Source: Clostridium sp. CAG:571
GTDB lineage: Bacteria > Bacillota > Clostridia > TANB77 > CAG-508
Assembly (NCBI GenBank): GCA_000434015.1
Contig: HF999519.1
Span: 53,036-117,035, forward strand
DNA length: 64,000 bases
Direction of reading: 5' to 3'
A program made the translations under genes and the position numbers. Of this stretch, positions 30,653 to 40,643 are shown piece after piece; positions within the stretch are counted from its first letter, which is position 1; the number at the start of each line of letters is the position of its first letter. Under the pieces are notes generated by a model. That model made no database searches, was not told where the DNA came from, and worked only from the letters and a program-made list of their open reading frames with translations.

Positions 30653-32018
30653 ATGTATAAATTATATGAAAAAGTACCAAAGAGTAAAGAAAATTTATAT
30701 GGACAAAGAGAGATAAAAGAATCCGAAAATCCTTTTTTAGAAGGACCATGTCTTTTATGTATTTCGGCTGGTGGGATAAGTATGAATAGAAATGTCTTTG
30801 GAACAACAAAAGAAGGCATGAAAATGGCAAGAATGAGAGTAAGAGGACAAAAAAATGCAGGATTTGATTTAAAAGATTTTCCTGTTAAGTTTTTATCTTT
30901 AAAATATGATACTATAGGCGAAGAAAAGAATACAACAGAAAAGGAAAAAATAGATGCATTTGTAAATCAATATCTACAGTCACTAATTGCAAATAATGGG
31001 CAGAAAATAGACTGTATCCAAGCAATGAAAAATATGAGAAATATTAATATAATGAGTTATTGTGATGGTACAAAATTAGTACAAAATATTGAAGAAAATC
31101 TCACTGAGAAAATGCAAAAACTAGGATATACTGATGAAGAAATTAGAAATATTCAATCTCAAATGTGTATGTTTCCAATTGCAACATATAGATTAGCAGG
31201 AATGCAAAAGTCAACATGTATATCATTTAAAGATATACATGATACAGAGGTTAATGATAATGTTACAAAAGAAGAAAATGATTTAGTAGAACAATCTATA
31301 ATTGGAGAAGATATTTTCAAATATTCAGAAAATGAAATGGCATACCTTTTTAGTGGAGATGGAACGCATAGTTTATCAAAGTATACAAGTGATGGAATTG
31401 CTATGCCAGTATGTTTATCAAGTGCAATAAGCAAAGCTTTAGAAAATTCTATATTAAATTCTTCTGGAAAAGATTTTGTGCCAATAACAGCGCGGACAAC
31501 TTACATCTGATTTTAAAGATATAATAAAAAAAGCTTCAGAGGGTATAAAAACTCAAAAATTAATGAATGAATTAGATGAAAATTTAATATATGGTGGTGC
31601 AAGAAGAATTTCAGAATATGAGGCAGAATTATTAGATCAAATTGATGATATTTCAGATGCCCAAATAAATATGCAAACAAATTTGAAAAGAGCTTTGGAA
31701 ACAGAAAAAAGCAAATTAGAAAAAACAGATAAAGCAATAGAAATGTATTGCACAGAAACAACAAAGAAAAAGATTCTTGATACAAGTGGAAGATGGCAAT
31801 ATGGAAAAGAAATAAAAGAAGCTTTAAGTGATAAAGAGCAAATAGAAAATTTAAAACAAAAAATGAATAAAAAAACAACTGTAATCTCAATGCAATCAGT
31901 TGTAGAAAATGCTATTAATAATGGAATTACAAATGAGCAAGTAAATAAAGCAGATTATCTTACAAAACAATTAGAGCAAAGAGAAGATGGATTGGAAGGA
32001 GTTTTTAAAGATGACTAA
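30653..32018 (+). CDS. Unknown cytoplasmic protein, +1 frameshift at CGG
   Basis: 454 residues through the shift at 31493, starting at 30653 behind TTGGAGGAA; an earlier open frame upstream lacks an RBS. No signal peptide or transmembrane segment. The N-terminal ~290 residues look globular, with GPCLLCISAGGISMN and LFSGDGTHS as memorable segments. The C-terminal ~165 are helical and charged. The zero frame stops five codons after CGG. It overlaps by eight bases a small gene that is paralogous to the partner of the GH10-PHP protein, so it occupies the same slot as that enzyme. Family unknown. Confidence 0.6.
31493..31496 (+). other. +1 frameshift site CGGA in the unknown gene
   Basis: Zero-frame GCG CGG ACA ACT; the frame resumes as GCG (C) GGA CAA CTT ACA. 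The restored residue is Gly281. Confidence 0.8.
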
Positions 32019-32451
32019 TGCATATACTAGAGCATATACAGAGGTTTTAGAAATATTAAGTCACTTTTCAAAAGAAGAGTATGCTAAGATTCCAACTAAA
32101 AAAATAGAATTTTACAGGAGCAATATGGATAAAAAATATAATTATAAAATTAATCCAGAAGTAAATTTGGCAGAACAAGAAATTTCTAAAGAAGCAAATG
32201 CGATTTTAATTACATTATTTAGAGATTATTTTGCTAGCGAAAAGCAAAATATAGCACTAAAAAAATTATTAAACCAAAATCAGTTAAAAGAAGAACAAGA
32301 AAAAATAGAGAAATATGATTCAAACAGTATGTTTAAAGATAAAAAAAATAAAACTGAAAATATGCAACTAAAGCAAGTTTCAGTAACTAAATATGAGGAG
32401 TCTTTTTTTTCTAAAATATTTAATAAAATTAAAAAAATATTTAATAAATAA
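32011..32451 (+). CDS. Small partner protein, paralogue of the one at 20118
   Basis: 146 residues from the ATG at 32011 (RBS GGAAGGAG), overlapping the preceding stop by eight bases. The N-terminal ~75 residues are clearly related to the protein at 20118: matching AY-x-E-VLEIL, Y-x-KIP-x-x-KIEF and LFRDYFASE. A charged linker leads to a basic amphipathic C-terminus (FFSKIFNKIKKIFNK). The repeated pairing with a large cytoplasmic protein suggests a shared role for this domain. Function unknown. Confidence 0.65.
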   Translation: MTNAYTRAYTEVLEILSHFSKEEYAKIPTKKIEFYRSNMDKKYNYKINPEVNLAEQEISKEANAILITLFRDYFASEKQNIALKKLLNQNQLKEEQEKIEKYDSNSMFKDKKNKTENMQLKQVSVTKYEESFFSKIFNKIKKIFNK

Positions 32452-32593
32452 AATAATATGAAGTGAATTATAATTAAGCTTAGTTTAGATATAAAAACTT
32501 GAATGAAAAAATAATGGATTAATGTTGAAAAAACAAAGAGCTTAATATATAATACAAAAACAAGTAGGAACAATAAAGAAAGTAGGAGAAAAA

Positions 32594-34222
32594 TTGAAAG
32601 AAAAGAAAAATTCATTCATGGGGAATGTTTTAATGTTAATGTTTTCTCAAATCTTAATAAAAATATTAGGCTTGGTATATAGATTAGTAATAATGAATGT
32701 ACCAGGATTTGGAGATTTAGGAAATGGTTATTATTCAGCAGGATATCAGATTTATGCAGTGTTATTAACAATTTCATCTCAAGGAATACCAAGTGCAATT
32801 TCTAGATTAGTTTCAGAAAAAATTGCTATTGGAGAATATAAATCTGCACATAGAATTTTTAAAATTGCAATGGGATTATTTGCAATAGTGGGAGGATTCT
32901 TCTCTTTATTTTTATATGTATTTTCAGACTTTATAGCAAGTCATATTTTAAATGTGCCAGATGTTAAATATGTATTAAGAGTATTGGCACCAGCTATATT
33001 CTTTGTTACAACATCTGCAGTATTTAGAGGATATTTTGCAGGTCTTGGTACAATGAAGCCAAGTAGTGTATCTCAAACACTAGAACAGTTATTTAACTGT
33101 ACGTTAACAATTACTTTTGTTTATGCATTAATAGGAAAAGAGCCATATGTTATGGCAGCTGGAGGAAATTTATCTACAACACTTGCAATATTAATTTCAT
33201 TTTCATATTTGCTAATGTATTATAGAAGAAACAATAAAAAATATGCAGAAAAATATAAAAATGTGGAACAAAAACCAGATACAAGATCTGTAAAGTCTGT
33301 TGCAAAGACAATTTTAATGTCATCAATTCCAATTACAATCGGATCTATTATATCAGTTGTAAGCACATTAATAGATACAGTAACAGTAAGTAATTGTATT
33401 CAAATTGCATATCAGGGAATAATTCAAAGTAAGGAACTACTAGAACAGCAAGCAATGAGATTAACTGGTATATTATCCAAGGTAGATACACTTGTTAATT
33501 TACCGATAGCTGTTAATTTAGCATTTTATTCAGCTTTGGTACCAGCAATATCATCAGCTATAGCGAAAAAAGATTATAGTTCTGCATCAAAGAAAATTTC
33601 TTTTTCTATATCAGCATCTTTATTAATAGTAATACCGTGTGCAATAGGTTTTATAGTTTTAGCAGATCCAATTTTGAGAATGCTTTATCCTAATGCTTCA
33701 GATGGAGCAGGAATATTGCAAATTGCAGCAATTACTATGATTTTTGTAGCAATTAATCATACACTAAATGGTTCTTTGTATGGATTAAATAAATTATATA
33801 TACCAGCAATAGCATTAACTTTTGGAAGTATAGTAAAAGTTATTTTAAATATTGTTTTGATTAGAAATCCAAATATAAATATATATGGTGCATCAATTAG
33901 TTCTTTAATTTGTCAATTAATTACTTTTGGAATTACATATAGAGCAATAAAAAGTGCAATAGATATAAAAATTAATGTGAAAAATACTGTGATTAAACCA
34001 ATGATTGCAGGAATTACAATGGGAGTAATAATATTTTTAATTAATTATTTATTTAAATCTTTAATAAATAATTATATATTAACAATATGTAATATTGGAA
34101 TTGGAGCAATAGCTTATTTACTTGTAGTAGCGTATTTGAAAGTGCTAAATAAAGAAGAAATATGTGCATTACCAATGGGAAATAAAATTTATGGAGTATT
34201 AACTAAATTAAAAATATACTAA
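32594..34222 (+). CDS. MOP-superfamily flippase (SpoVB/MurJ-like)
   Basis: 542 residues, TTG start behind GTAGGAGAA. About 14 hydrophobic helices. The N-terminus (KILGLVYRLVIMNVPG, then GNGYYSAGYQIYAVLLTIS) resembles SpoVB/YtgP polysaccharide flippases. It probably moves a lipid-linked wall precursor across the membrane. It sits 17 bases upstream of murT, in what looks like a wall-precursor operon (flippase, murT, gatD-like, racemase). Confidence 0.87.
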   Translation: MKEKKNSFMGNVLMLMFSQILIKILGLVYRLVIMNVPGFGDLGNGYYSAGYQIYAVLLTISSQGIPSAISRLVSEKIAIGEYKSAHRIFKIAMGLFAIVGGFFSLFLYVFSDFIASHILNVPDVKYVLRVLAPAIFFVTTSAVFRGYFAGLGTMKPSSVSQTLEQLFNCTLTITFVYALIGKEPYVMAAGGNLSTTLAILISFSYLLMYYRRNNKKYAEKYKNVEQKPDTRSVKSVAKTILMSSIPITIGSIISVVSTLIDTVTVSNCIQIAYQGIIQSKELLEQQAMRLTGILSKVDTLVNLPIAVNLAFYSALVPAISSAIAKKDYSSASKKISFSISASLLIVIPCAIGFIVLADPILRMLYPNASDGAGILQIAAITMIFVAINHTLNGSLYGLNKLYIPAIALTFGSIVKVILNIVLIRNPNINIYGASISSLICQLITFGITYRAIKSAIDIKINVKNTVIKPMIAGITMGVIIFLINYLFKSLINNYILTICNIGIGAIAYLLVVAYLKVLNKEEICALPMGNKIYGVLTKLKIY

Positions 34223-34239
34223 AAGGAGAGAAAGGGAGA

Positions 34240-35601
34240 ATGAAAAAATTAAAATTTTTATTAGCGTTATGGGTAGGAAAAATTATTGTTGTATTAACAA
34301 AAATTTTATCAAAAGAAAGAGGTACTAATGTACCAGGAGTATATGCTTTTAAGATATCTAAAGATTTTATTAGCAATTTTTCAAATGTAGATTATAATAA
34401 GGTTATTTTTGTAACAGGAACAAATGGTAAATCTACTACTAATAATATGATTGTTCATTGTATGAGAAGTGCAGGAAAAACTGTTGCAACAAATTTAGAA
34501 GGAGCCAATTTAATTACAGGAATAGCAACAGCAATGATAAAATACTCTAGTCTTTTAGGAAAAATGAAAACAGAATATATGGTATTTGAAACAGACGAAA
34601 GATACTTACAGTATATTTATAAGCTGCTACCAGCAAAAAATATTTGTATAACTAATATTCAAAAAGATCAGGTACAAAGAAATGGAGAACCAGATTATAT
34701 TTATAAAAAAATAAAAAATGTTATACAAAAAGATACTATAATATATGTAAACAATCAAGAGCCAAGAAGTAAATCTTTTGAAGATTTTGTAGACAAAGTT
34801 ATTTATTATGGTGTAGATAAAAATTCTAAATCATATACAAAAGATGAATTATATGATGTTACAATGCCATGTCCTAAATGTAATGGTAAAATTAAGTTTA
34901 ACTACTATAATGTAGACAATATAGGTGATTTTGAATGTACAGAATGTGATTATAAAAGTGAAAAAAATATTAAGTTTTTAGCCAATAATGTGAATTATGA
35001 AGATAAAACATTTGAATGTCTTGGAAATAAATTTAGTATAAATTACACACAACCATTCTTTATATATAATTATACTTTATGTATTGCAATTTGTGAAAAT
35101 TTTGGTATAACAAATGAACAAATACAAGAAGCCTTTAAATCTTTTAAGAATATAGGAGGTAGATTTGAAATTGTTAAATATGGTCAAAAAGAAATAAAAT
35201 ATGTAAGAATGAAACAAGAAAATCCAGAAACATTGCAATCAGCTTTAAATTATATAAGCAGTGATAGCAATAAAAAAATCTTTGTAATGGGATTATCAGA
35301 AGTTAAAGATTTTTATCCATATTATTCAAATACATTTTATACTTTTGACTGCGATTTTAAGGGAATTGAAAATTCAAATGTGGATAAATATATATGTTTT
35401 TCAGAAGCAGTAGCTTATGATAGTGCTAACAGATTGATTTATGCAGGTATACCTAAAGAGAAAATAGAAATTTTGCCAACAGAAAATGTAGAAGAAGTAT
35501 TAAAAAAATTAGATGAATATGATACTAATAATATATATCTAATAACTTTATTAAAGAAATTTGAAGAAATACAAAAATGTGCAGAAATGAAAGGAAATTA
35601 A
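34240..35601 (+). CDS. murT: Mur ligase family protein MurT
   Basis: 453 residues. The ATP-binding loop VTGTNGKSTT (~58-67) belongs to Mur ligases; a zinc ribbon with two Cys pairs (CPKC ~209, CTEC ~232) and a C-terminal DUF1727-like region identify MurT. With GatD, MurT amidates the D-Glu of lipid II to D-isoglutamine. The C-terminal substrate region is divergent: VRMKQENPETLQ replaces the usual KNPAGxNE pattern. It is followed two bases later by the gatD-like gene. Given the partner's missing catalytic residues, the activity here may differ. Confidence 0.85.
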   Translation: MKKLKFLLALWVGKIIVVLTKILSKERGTNVPGVYAFKISKDFISNFSNVDYNKVIFVTGTNGKSTTNNMIVHCMRSAGKTVATNLEGANLITGIATAMIKYSSLLGKMKTEYMVFETDERYLQYIYKLLPAKNICITNIQKDQVQRNGEPDYIYKKIKNVIQKDTIIYVNNQEPRSKSFEDFVDKVIYYGVDKNSKSYTKDELYDVTMPCPKCNGKIKFNYYNVDNIGDFECTECDYKSEKNIKFLANNVNYEDKTFECLGNKFSINYTQPFFIYNYTLCIAICENFGITNEQIQEAFKSFKNIGGRFEIVKYGQKEIKYVRMKQENPETLQSALNYISSDSNKKIFVMGLSEVKDFYPYYSNTFYTFDCDFKGIENSNVDKYICFSEAVAYDSANRLIYAGIPKEKIEILPTENVEEVLKKLDEYDTNNIYLITLLKKFEEIQKCAEMKGN

Positions 35602-35603
35602 AT

Positions 35604-36345
35604 ATGAAAAAAGAAGAGTTAAATATAACTTGGCTATATCCAGATGTTTTAAATTTACATGGGGATAGAGGAAATGTAATGGCTTTGAAAAAAGTAGGAG
35701 AAATGTTAAATTTAGAAGTTAATATTAAAAGGGTGGATTCATATAGTCAAAAAATTGATTTTGATAACACAGATATAATTTTAATTAATCCAGGAGAAGT
35801 AAAAGTAATTTCAAAAATTGTAGATGTATTAAATAAACAAAAAGAAGAGTTAGATAAATATGTGGAAGATAATAAAATAATATTAGCAATAGGTACATCA
35901 GGAGCAATTTTAGCTAAAACAGTTGAATATCTAGATAAGACTAAAATTAATGGTTTAGGATATTTAGATATGGAAGTTATACGGAAGAGATACTGTATAT
36001 GGAAATGATGTTTTATATACATTAAAAGAAGATGAAAACATTGAAATTGTAGGAAATCAAATACAATTAATTGATGTAAAAGTAAACAAAGAAAAAGCTC
36101 TTGGAAAAGTAGTTTATGGAATGGGTAATAATAATGATGAAACTGAAGGTTGTAAATATAAAAATGTAATTTTTACAAATGCTTTAGGACCAGTACTTGT
36201 AAAAAACCCATGGTATGCAGAAAAATTAATAAGACAAGCAATGAAAACAAAAGGTATAGAGTTAGAAGAAAAAAAATTAGATTATGAATTAGAATATAAA
36301 TCATTGGAATGCATAAAGAAATTTATTAATGGAAAGGGCGAATAA
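35604..36345 (+). CDS. GatD-like glutamine amidotransferase homologue, catalytic residues apparently lost, +1 frameshift at CGG
   Basis: 246 residues through the shift at 35982. The N-terminus LYPDVLNLHGDRGN is GatD-like. The nucleophile elbow, normally a Cys in a G-x-CGG-x-Q setting, reads AIGTSGAILAKT with no Cys. The HGP-x-x-x-KNP motif reads LGPVLVKNP, so the catalytic His is also missing. The protein may be a structural partner of MurT or use another donor (inference). Skipping C35982 gives Gly127 and continues RDTVYGNDV; the zero frame ends eight residues into the wrong frame. It lies between murT and a racemase gene. Confidence 0.78.
35982..35985 (+). other. +1 frameshift site CGGA in the gatD-like gene
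   Basis: Zero-frame GTT ATA CGG AAG; the frame resumes as ATA (C) GGA AGA GAT ACT. The restored residue is Gly127. Confidence 0.85.
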
Positions 36346-36346
36346 A

Positions 36347-37408
36347 ATGTATCCGGAAGTCGAAATTAAGATAGATAATATTGTAAAAAATGCAAAACTA
36401 ATAGAAAATTTATGTGGAAAAAATAGAAGTTTGACTTTAGTAACAAAATTATTAGCTGGAAATATTGATATAGTAAAAGAAGTTATAAATAAAACTGAAA
36501 TTAAAGATATTGCTGATTCACATGTAAGTAATTTAAAATTATATAAAGAGTTACCAGTAAAAAAATGGTTAATAAGAGAACCAGGAATTAGTGAAATAGA
36601 GTCTATTATTAAATATGTAGACATCAGTTTTAATAGTGAATTTGATACAATAAAAGCGCTAAATTCTGAAGCTAAAAAACAAAATAAAATTCATAACATT
36701 ATATTAACATATGAACTTGGAGATTTAAGAGAAGGATGTAATAAAGAAGAATTATTCAAGTTGGTTGAAAAATGCACGAAATTAGAAAATGTAAAAATAT
36801 ATGGAATAGGAGCAAATTTAAGTTGTTTTGGAGGAATTATTCCAACAGATGACAATATGAAAGAACTAAAAGATGTATCTTTAGAAGTAAAAAGTAAATT
36901 TAATATAGATTTAACTGTTATATCTGGAGCAAATACTAGTGCTATGCATATGCTAAAAGGTAATAAGATTCCAGATGAAATTAATAATATAAGAATAGGT
37001 GAAGCAATATTATGTGGATATAATACAGCTTTTTCTGAAAGAGTTGATGGATTTAATATAGATACGTTTAAATTAAAAGCAGAAATAGTTGAAATAAAGG
37101 AAAAACAATCTATTCCAAGAGGAATTTCTTTAGTAGATGCAGCAGGAAATAAACCAGAGTTTGAAGATAGAGGAATTAGAACAAGAGCTATAGTAGCAAT
37201 AGGAAATGAAGATATAAATGTTAAGGAGATTAAACCAATAGATAAAGATATAATAGTTCTTGGAGGATGTAGTGACTATACAATTTTAGATATAACAGAT
37301 AGTAAGAAAAATTATAAAATTGGTGATATTGTAGAATTTAATATGAGTTATTTTTCTATATTAAAATCAATGATATCTAAATATGTATATAAAAATATTA
37401 TATATTAA
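36347..37408 (+). CDS. PLP-dependent amino-acid racemase (alanine/ornithine racemase family)
   Basis: 353 residues from the ATG at 36347 (GGAAAGG). The PLP lysine is Lys34 in TLVTKLLAGN. A fold-type III barrel with GIGANLSCFGGI and RIGEAILCGY fits ornithine/alanine racemase relatives of clostridia. It starts one base after the gatD-like stop, so it should be coupled to that gene. It could supply a D-amino acid to the wall-precursor pathway encoded upstream; the exact amino acid is unknown. Confidence 0.85.
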   Translation: MYPEVEIKIDNIVKNAKLIENLCGKNRSLTLVTKLLAGNIDIVKEVINKTEIKDIADSHVSNLKLYKELPVKKWLIREPGISEIESIIKYVDISFNSEFDTIKALNSEAKKQNKIHNIILTYELGDLREGCNKEELFKLVEKCTKLENVKIYGIGANLSCFGGIIPTDDNMKELKDVSLEVKSKFNIDLTVISGANTSAMHMLKGNKIPDEINNIRIGEAILCGYNTAFSERVDGFNIDTFKLKAEIVEIKEKQSIPRGISLVDAAGNKPEFEDRGIRTRAIVAIGNEDINVKEIKPIDKDIIVLGGCSDYTILDITDSKKNYKIGDIVEFNMSYFSILKSMISKYVYKNIIY

Positions 37409-37431
37409 TTTCGTTTTGAGAAAAATAAAAT

Positions 37432-37472
37432 AAAAAAATAATAGCTATTTTTAATAGCTATTATTTTTTTTA
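37432..37472. terminator. Bidirectional terminator between racemase and ppaC
   Basis: AATAATAGCTATT pairs with AATAGCTATTATT around TTT, with A-run before and T-run after. Confidence 0.85.
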
Positions 37473-38399
37473 TTAATCTAAATTTTCTAATATTTTTGGT
37501 AACATTTGTTTCTTTCTAGAAACAACATTTTCAAGCATTGCTGTATGATCATCTAAAGTTACACCATAAGCTTTTTCAACTATATTAGAATCATTTCCTA
37601 AACTTATAATTTTAGAGTTAGAATTTAATATATCTGTTGCAGCAAAAACATATAAATCTAAGTTTTCGTTTGCAATTTCATTATTTATAGCTGTTTCAAA
37701 ATAAGCTTTATTTTTAAATACATCATCTATATCAGCTGTATTAATTTGAGCTATCTTGAATTTTTTACCACCTTTTTCAAATAATTTGCTATCTATATTA
37801 ATAACCTCTTCAGGAGTAAAATCACTAATATCTGTACCAGCTTTTAATAAATCTTTACCATATTTTTCTAAATCTACTTCTGCAATCTTTGCTAACTTTT
37901 CTGCAATTACTTTATCTTCTTTTGTACAAGTTGGTGATTTTAATAATAATGTATCAGAGATAATAGCACTAAGCATTAAAGTAGCAATTGTTTTTGTTAT
38001 TTCAACATCATATTCTTTATACATTTTGTAAAGTACTGTTGCTGTACAACCAACAGGTTCAGCTCTATAATATAATTGGTATGGTGCAACAAAGTTCATT
38101 GTGTGGTGATCAATTACTTTTAAAATGTTTGCATTAGAAATATTATTAGCACTTTGAGTGCTTTCGTTATGATCTACTAAAATTACATTTTGACCATCTT
38201 CAATATCAGATATTTCTTCTGGTCTTTCTATTTGCAAATAATTAAATACATATTCAGTTTCTTTGTTTATTTTTCCAAGACGAACTGGTATTGCTTCATT
38301 TCCTAATTGATTTTCTAAATTAGCCATAACCATAGATGACATTATAGAATCTGTATCTGGGTTTTTATGACCAAATATAAGTGTTTTATTATTAACCAT
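37473..38399 (-). CDS. ppaC: Manganese-dependent inorganic pyrophosphatase (DHH family)
   Basis: 308 residues. The DHH-family metal motifs GHKNPDTDS, LVDHNE and VIDHHTMNF are all present, as is the C-terminal DHHA2 region ending VSRKKQMLP. It hydrolyses PPi to phosphate in the cytoplasm and so drives biosynthetic reactions such as those of the neighbouring nucleotidyltransferase. No CBS domains, so no nucleotide regulation is expected. RBS AAGGAGG. Divergent from the gene at 38635. Confidence 0.96.
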   Translation of the reverse strand: MVNNKTLIFGHKNPDTDSIMSSMVMANLENQLGNEAIPVRLGKINKETEYVFNYLQIERPEEISDIEDGQNVILVDHNESTQSANNISNANILKVIDHHTMNFVAPYQLYYRAEPVGCTATVLYKMYKEYDVEITKTIATLMLSAIISDTLLLKSPTCTKEDKVIAEKLAKIAEVDLEKYGKDLLKAGTDISDFTPEEVINIDSKLFEKGGKKFKIAQINTADIDDVFKNKAYFETAINNEIANENLDLYVFAATDILNSNSKIISLGNDSNIVEKAYGVTLDDHTAMLENVVSRKKQMLPKILENLD

Positions 38400-38634
38400 A
38401 ATTTAATTCCTCCTTAAAAAGACAATTTCTTTATCTTTAACACTATTTTATTATACCACAATTAGGAAAAAAGGTCAATAATTTACATAATTCAAAACAC
38501 GGATTAGGAATTAAAGATAATGTAAGATATATTAGAAGTTTAAATAATAGGGTTGCAAATAATAAAAAAAATTGATAAAATGAAAACGCTTAAATAAAAT
38601 TTGCATATAATAACAGTAGAAAAGGATGGTAAAC

Positions 38635-39900
38635 ATGAATAATGAGTTTGAAAAAGTAAAACAAAAGTTAGAAAAATATAATCAAACTAATTTAATTAAC
38701 TTATTAGAAAGATTAAAAAATAAAGATGAATTAATTAAGCAAATACAAAGAATTGATTTTGAACAAATTATGGATTTATATAAAAAAGTTAACGAACATA
38801 AAAACATAGATATAAATAAAATAGAACATATAAATTATGTTGATAAGTCAAAATTGACAAGTGAAAAATTAGAAGAATATAGTAAAATTGGTGATCAAGT
38901 TATAAAAAACGGTGAATATGCAGTTGTAACAATGGCTGGTGGTCAAGGAACAAGACTTGGACATAAAGGACCAAAAGGAACATTTAAAGTAATAGTAAAT
39001 AATGAAGAAAAATATTTATTTCAAATAATTGTAGAATCACTTCAAGAAGCTAATAATAAATATAATGTAATTATACCTTGGTACATAATGACAAGTAGTG
39101 AAAATAAAAAACAAACAGTAGAATTTTTAGAAGAAAAAAATTTCTTTGGATATCCAAAAGAAAAAGTAAAATTTTTTGTACAAGGTAATTTACCGCTTGT
39201 AGATCAAAAAGGTGAGTTAATAATAGATAAAAATTGCTTAATAAAAGAAGCATCAGATGGAAATGGAAGTATTTATCAATCTATGAAAAAAGATGGAATT
39301 ATAGAAGATATGAAAAAAAATAATATAAAATGGGTATTTGTTGGAGGAGTAGACAATATCTTATTAAAAATAGTAGATCCTGTTTTAACAGGACTTACTA
39401 TATCAGAAAATAACAAGATATCTTCTAAATCTGTTGTAAAAACGAATCCTAAAGAAAAAGTAGGAGTATTTTGTAAAATAGCAGGAAAACCAAAAGTAAT
39501 AGAATATACAGAATTACCAGAAGAAATGGCTTGCAAAAGAGATGAAAATGGAGAACTTATTTTTGGAGAAGTTAATATATTAAGTCATTTATATTCAATA
39601 GATGCATTAGAGGAATTATCTAATAAAAAATTACCATATCATGTAGCTTTTAAAAAAGCAAATTATTTAGATAATAATGGTAATTTTATAGAAGTAAAAG
39701 AACCAAATGCATATAAATTTGAAGCATTTATATTTGATGCTTTTGAAGAATATTCAGATATGAGTATATTAAGAGTAAAAAGAGAAGAAGAATTTGCACC
39801 AATAAAAAACGCAGAAGGGCAAGACAGTCCAGAAACTGCTTGTAAATTATATACAGATTTTGTTAATTCAAAAAATAAAATTAATGCAGTTACTTGTTAG
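38635..39900 (+). CDS. UTP-sugar pyrophosphorylase (UDPGP/UAP1-type)
   Basis: 421 residues from the ATG at 38635 (AAAGGATGG). The signature MAGGQGTRLGHKGPKG and the WVFVGGVDN core place it in the UDPGP family typical of eukaryotic UDP-N-acetylglucosamine pyrophosphorylase rather than the GalU or GlmU families. It makes a UDP-sugar from UTP and a hexose-1-phosphate, probably GlcNAc-1-P (inference), releasing PPi; ppaC lies next door on the other strand. Confidence 0.85.
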   Translation: MNNEFEKVKQKLEKYNQTNLINLLERLKNKDELIKQIQRIDFEQIMDLYKKVNEHKNIDINKIEHINYVDKSKLTSEKLEEYSKIGDQVIKNGEYAVVTMAGGQGTRLGHKGPKGTFKVIVNNEEKYLFQIIVESLQEANNKYNVIIPWYIMTSSENKKQTVEFLEEKNFFGYPKEKVKFFVQGNLPLVDQKGELIIDKNCLIKEASDGNGSIYQSMKKDGIIEDMKKNNIKWVFVGGVDNILLKIVDPVLTGLTISENNKISSKSVVKTNPKEKVGVFCKIAGKPKVIEYTELPEEMACKRDENGELIFGEVNILSHLYSIDALEELSNKKLPYHVAFKKANYLDNNGNFIEVKEPNAYKFEAFIFDAFEEYSDMSILRVKREEEFAPIKNAEGQDSPETACKLYTDFVNSKNKINAVTC

Positions 39901-39974
39901 TTTTATATAAAAATAAATTATATTGAAATTAATATAATTAAATTTAAAAAATGGAAAATTTAGATTATTATTAA

Positions 39975-40031
39975 AAACCTCATATTAGTTTGTATTATAA
40001 AATTTCTAAAATACAAACTAATATGAGGTTT
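39975..40031. terminator. Long perfect inverted repeat between convergent genes
   Basis: 21-base perfect arms (39975-39995 and 40011-40031) around a 15-base loop, with T-rich flanks. Probably a bidirectional terminator, though longer than its neighbours. Confidence 0.75.
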
Positions 40032-40113
40032 CTACTTTTTTATATAATTAATATTTGTTAAAAAATTCAATTATATAAAAATGAAATTTATATTAATATA
40101 ATATTAATATAAA

Positions 40114-40491
40114 CTACATTTGTTGCTCACCAGGTAGAAAATAATCAACTACACCATAAACTATTGCACCTACAATAGCTGCTATCCAAGAAATAGTATA
40201 ACCTGCAACAAAATATTGAGTAACATATAAAACTACTGCGGAAAGGACAAAACCAACAAAACCCTTACCAAAAGCACTTGCATGAAGGCCAGTAAATTTT
40301 ACTATTAAATAATCTATTATAGTAAGCACAATTGCTGCTGCTGCTAGTGCCCAAAAGTTACTTATACTAAATCCAGGAGTGAAAAACGCAGTAATTGCAA
40401 GTACAATGGCAGCTGTAACTAATCTACCAACTATTTGCCAAACTGTACTAGTAGAATTTTGTGATCTACTATTTATTTCATTATCTGACAT
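40114..40491 (-). CDS. Four-helix membrane protein, DUF2512/holin-like
   Basis: 125 residues from the ATG at 40491, with AAGGAGG upstream. About four transmembrane helices rich in Ala, Ile and Val, with acidic/polar ends. The layout resembles DUF2512-type small membrane proteins of Firmicutes. Single-gene unit, function unknown. Confidence 0.6.
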   Translation of the reverse strand: MSDNEINSRSQNSTSTVWQIVGRLVTAAIVLAITAFFTPGFSISNFWALAAAAIVLTIIDYLIVKFTGLHASAFGKGFVGFVLSAVVLYVTQYFVAGYTISWIAAIVGAIVYGVVDYFLPGEQQM

Positions 40492-40643
40492 AATAAGAAC
40501 CTCCTTGTGATAAAATATCAAAATAAAATGTGGTTTTATAATTTTATTATTTACGAAATTTTAAGTTTTATACAAAAACATGTGTATATTTTTATTAATA
40601 ATTGGCAAAATAATAAAAATAAATAAGATTAAGGAGAATTCAA

